From positions 1 to 60,425 of the forward strand of contig NZ_NCEN01000017.1 of assembly GCF_002280675.1 (NCBI RefSeq): DNA of 60,425 bases. The letters are read 5' to 3'. Source of the stretch: Novosphingobium sp. 32-60-15. GTDB lineage: Bacteria; Pseudomonadota; Alphaproteobacteria; Sphingomonadales; Sphingomonadaceae. The notes below the pieces were generated by a model. The model had not been told where the DNA came from. It made no database searches and saw only the letters and a list, made by a program, of their open reading frames with translations. A program made the translations under genes and the position numbers. Positions 59,466 to 60,425 of the stretch are shown here, one piece after another; positions within the stretch are counted from its first letter, which is position 1; each line of letters opens with the position of its first letter.

Positions 59466-60326
59466 AATATCCCGGTATGGTTGCGGCACCTGCGCGCACG
59501 ATAGGTCGACACGCGCTGACTGCCAAGGACGAGTTCAAACACTATTCATAGATGTTGAGAGCGCAGACCAAGACCTGCAAAACCCTCTCACCAACCTTGC
59601 CCTAGCTGAACAGTGCCCTTTTCCAATGACGGGCGGGCGCGCAACAAAATATTGCTGCGGTGCAAAAATATTGGAAACTGGAATAAAATGACCGCATTTA
59701 GGACTATGCGTGATGACGGATGCCGTTTGCTAACGCCATGATCATTAGCTGACGCTGCGGAATATGTACCGCGTAGCAACATCCCCGATCAGCGTGCGAT
59801 GCACTGTTCACCCAATGGGTTTACACCCGACACGGCGCGATTTTCTCGCATCCTCTCCCAAGGCCGTGTCGGGCGACATTTGCAAAAGCCGCTTACCGTT
59901 AATGCACTCTCTTGTCAGAGCAAATCTTACGTAGTTGTCACATTCTGAGTAATTGATGCAATCGGACCACACATACCCGCTGAAGCAAGCGCATATTAAC
60001 CCGTAATCACCCCCATTATCGGGCAAGCGCCAATAACAGGATCCCCTCAGATTTGTTCGCGGCGCTTGCACGTTAAATACGGTCAAGCGATATCAACCCG
60101 TGCAGGAGCGCAGAAGGGCTGGATTATCACACTGCCATGATGAATGGGTAATCCCGCCACGAACGACGTTGGTCGTATGTGACTACATCTAGACGGATGC
60201 AGCGACTTGCGACCCGAGCTTTGCATTGAAGCTGAATTGAAGGTTGTAGAAGCGGAAAAAAGCCGCTCGCATGGTCCTAAAACGACAACGCCGCCCCGTA
60301 GGGCGGCATCACCTAATCCACTTGCG
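59466..60326. other. 860-bp intergenic region with inverted repeat, no clear gene
   Basis: No reading frame here has motif or ribosome-binding support. Two AT-rich pieces (CAAAATATTG and CAAAAATATTGG near 59645-59675) look promoter-like. CCCGACACGG (59826-59835) and CCGTGTCGGG (59864-59873) form a perfect 10-bp stem with a 28-nt loop that could belong to a structured RNA. A candidate terminator for the tRNA closes the region. Confidence 0.5.
60283..60307 (-). terminator. Candidate terminator downstream of tRNA-fMet
   Basis: GCCGCCC (60290-60296) and GGGCGGC (60301-60307) form a 7-bp stem with a 4-nt loop. On the minus strand GTTGTCGTTTTAG follows, a moderately T-rich tail. It lies 20 bp after the tRNA 3' end. 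Confidence 0.55.
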
Positions 60327-60403
<77 letters not shown>

Positions 60404-60425
60404 CCGGGGTTTTGCACGGGCGCGG

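Noticed and set aside
59808..60086. 92-codon open frame on the minus strand with several Cys and Tyr residues
   Set aside because: It spans the large inverted repeat, has no convincing start site and no family resemblance.

Overview
The window looks like chromosomal DNA of a heterotrophic alphaproteobacterium of the Sphingomonadales type (Sphingomonas, Novosphingobium or a relative). The evidence is four TonB-dependent receptors, a TorF-type porin, a NasS/NasT-controlled nitrate assimilation cluster, GH92 and PHP-type hydrolases, and an initiator tRNA of the usual alphaproteobacterial form. The genus is inferred from gene content only; no database search was possible.

Layout. 1-1480 is degraded DNA: the 3' end of an IS5-type element, a cytochrome c gene and a retropepsin-like protease gene that have both lost their 3' ends at the same place, and about 600 bp without a recognisable gene, ending at tRNA-Gln(UUG). 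1644-4675 holds housekeeping genes (yghU, gph, glmU). 4683-6771 is a second disturbed patch: two copies of a palindromic-ended mobile repeat flank and run into a TPR-protein gene, followed by a gene remnant and an SRAP-fold gene without its active-site residues.

6952-26147 looks like a scavenging region for organic phosphate and glycans: a purple-acid-phosphatase-like gene (interrupted by TGA), TonB receptors, a PHP-domain hydrolase, a P-type cation ATPase, a receptor/YdcF-like/GH92 operon and a receptor/PhoD pair.

26178-36054 is the most distinctive part. A TetR regulator is divergent from a tryptophan-tryptophylquinone (TTQ) amine dehydrogenase operon (heavy chain, MauE, MauD, light chain), two c-type cytochromes, a TonB receptor, an aldehyde dehydrogenase and an acyl-CoA synthetase. 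This spells out amine to aldehyde to acid to acyl-CoA, with electrons leaving through cytochromes. Two unknown exported proteins and a DUF4197 protein follow.

38777-52651 is a complete nitrate assimilation locus on the minus strand: nasT, nasS, leader, nrtABC, outer-membrane porin, leader, nirB, nirD, nasA, cobA. Two near-identical terminator-bearing leaders precede nrtA and nirB and are the likely NasT targets. 52822-59465 carries a small HTH protein with PPK2, a TorF-type porin, a SulP transporter with beta-carbonic anhydrase, and a two-component system. The last 860 bp before the initiator tRNA-fMet show no convincing gene.
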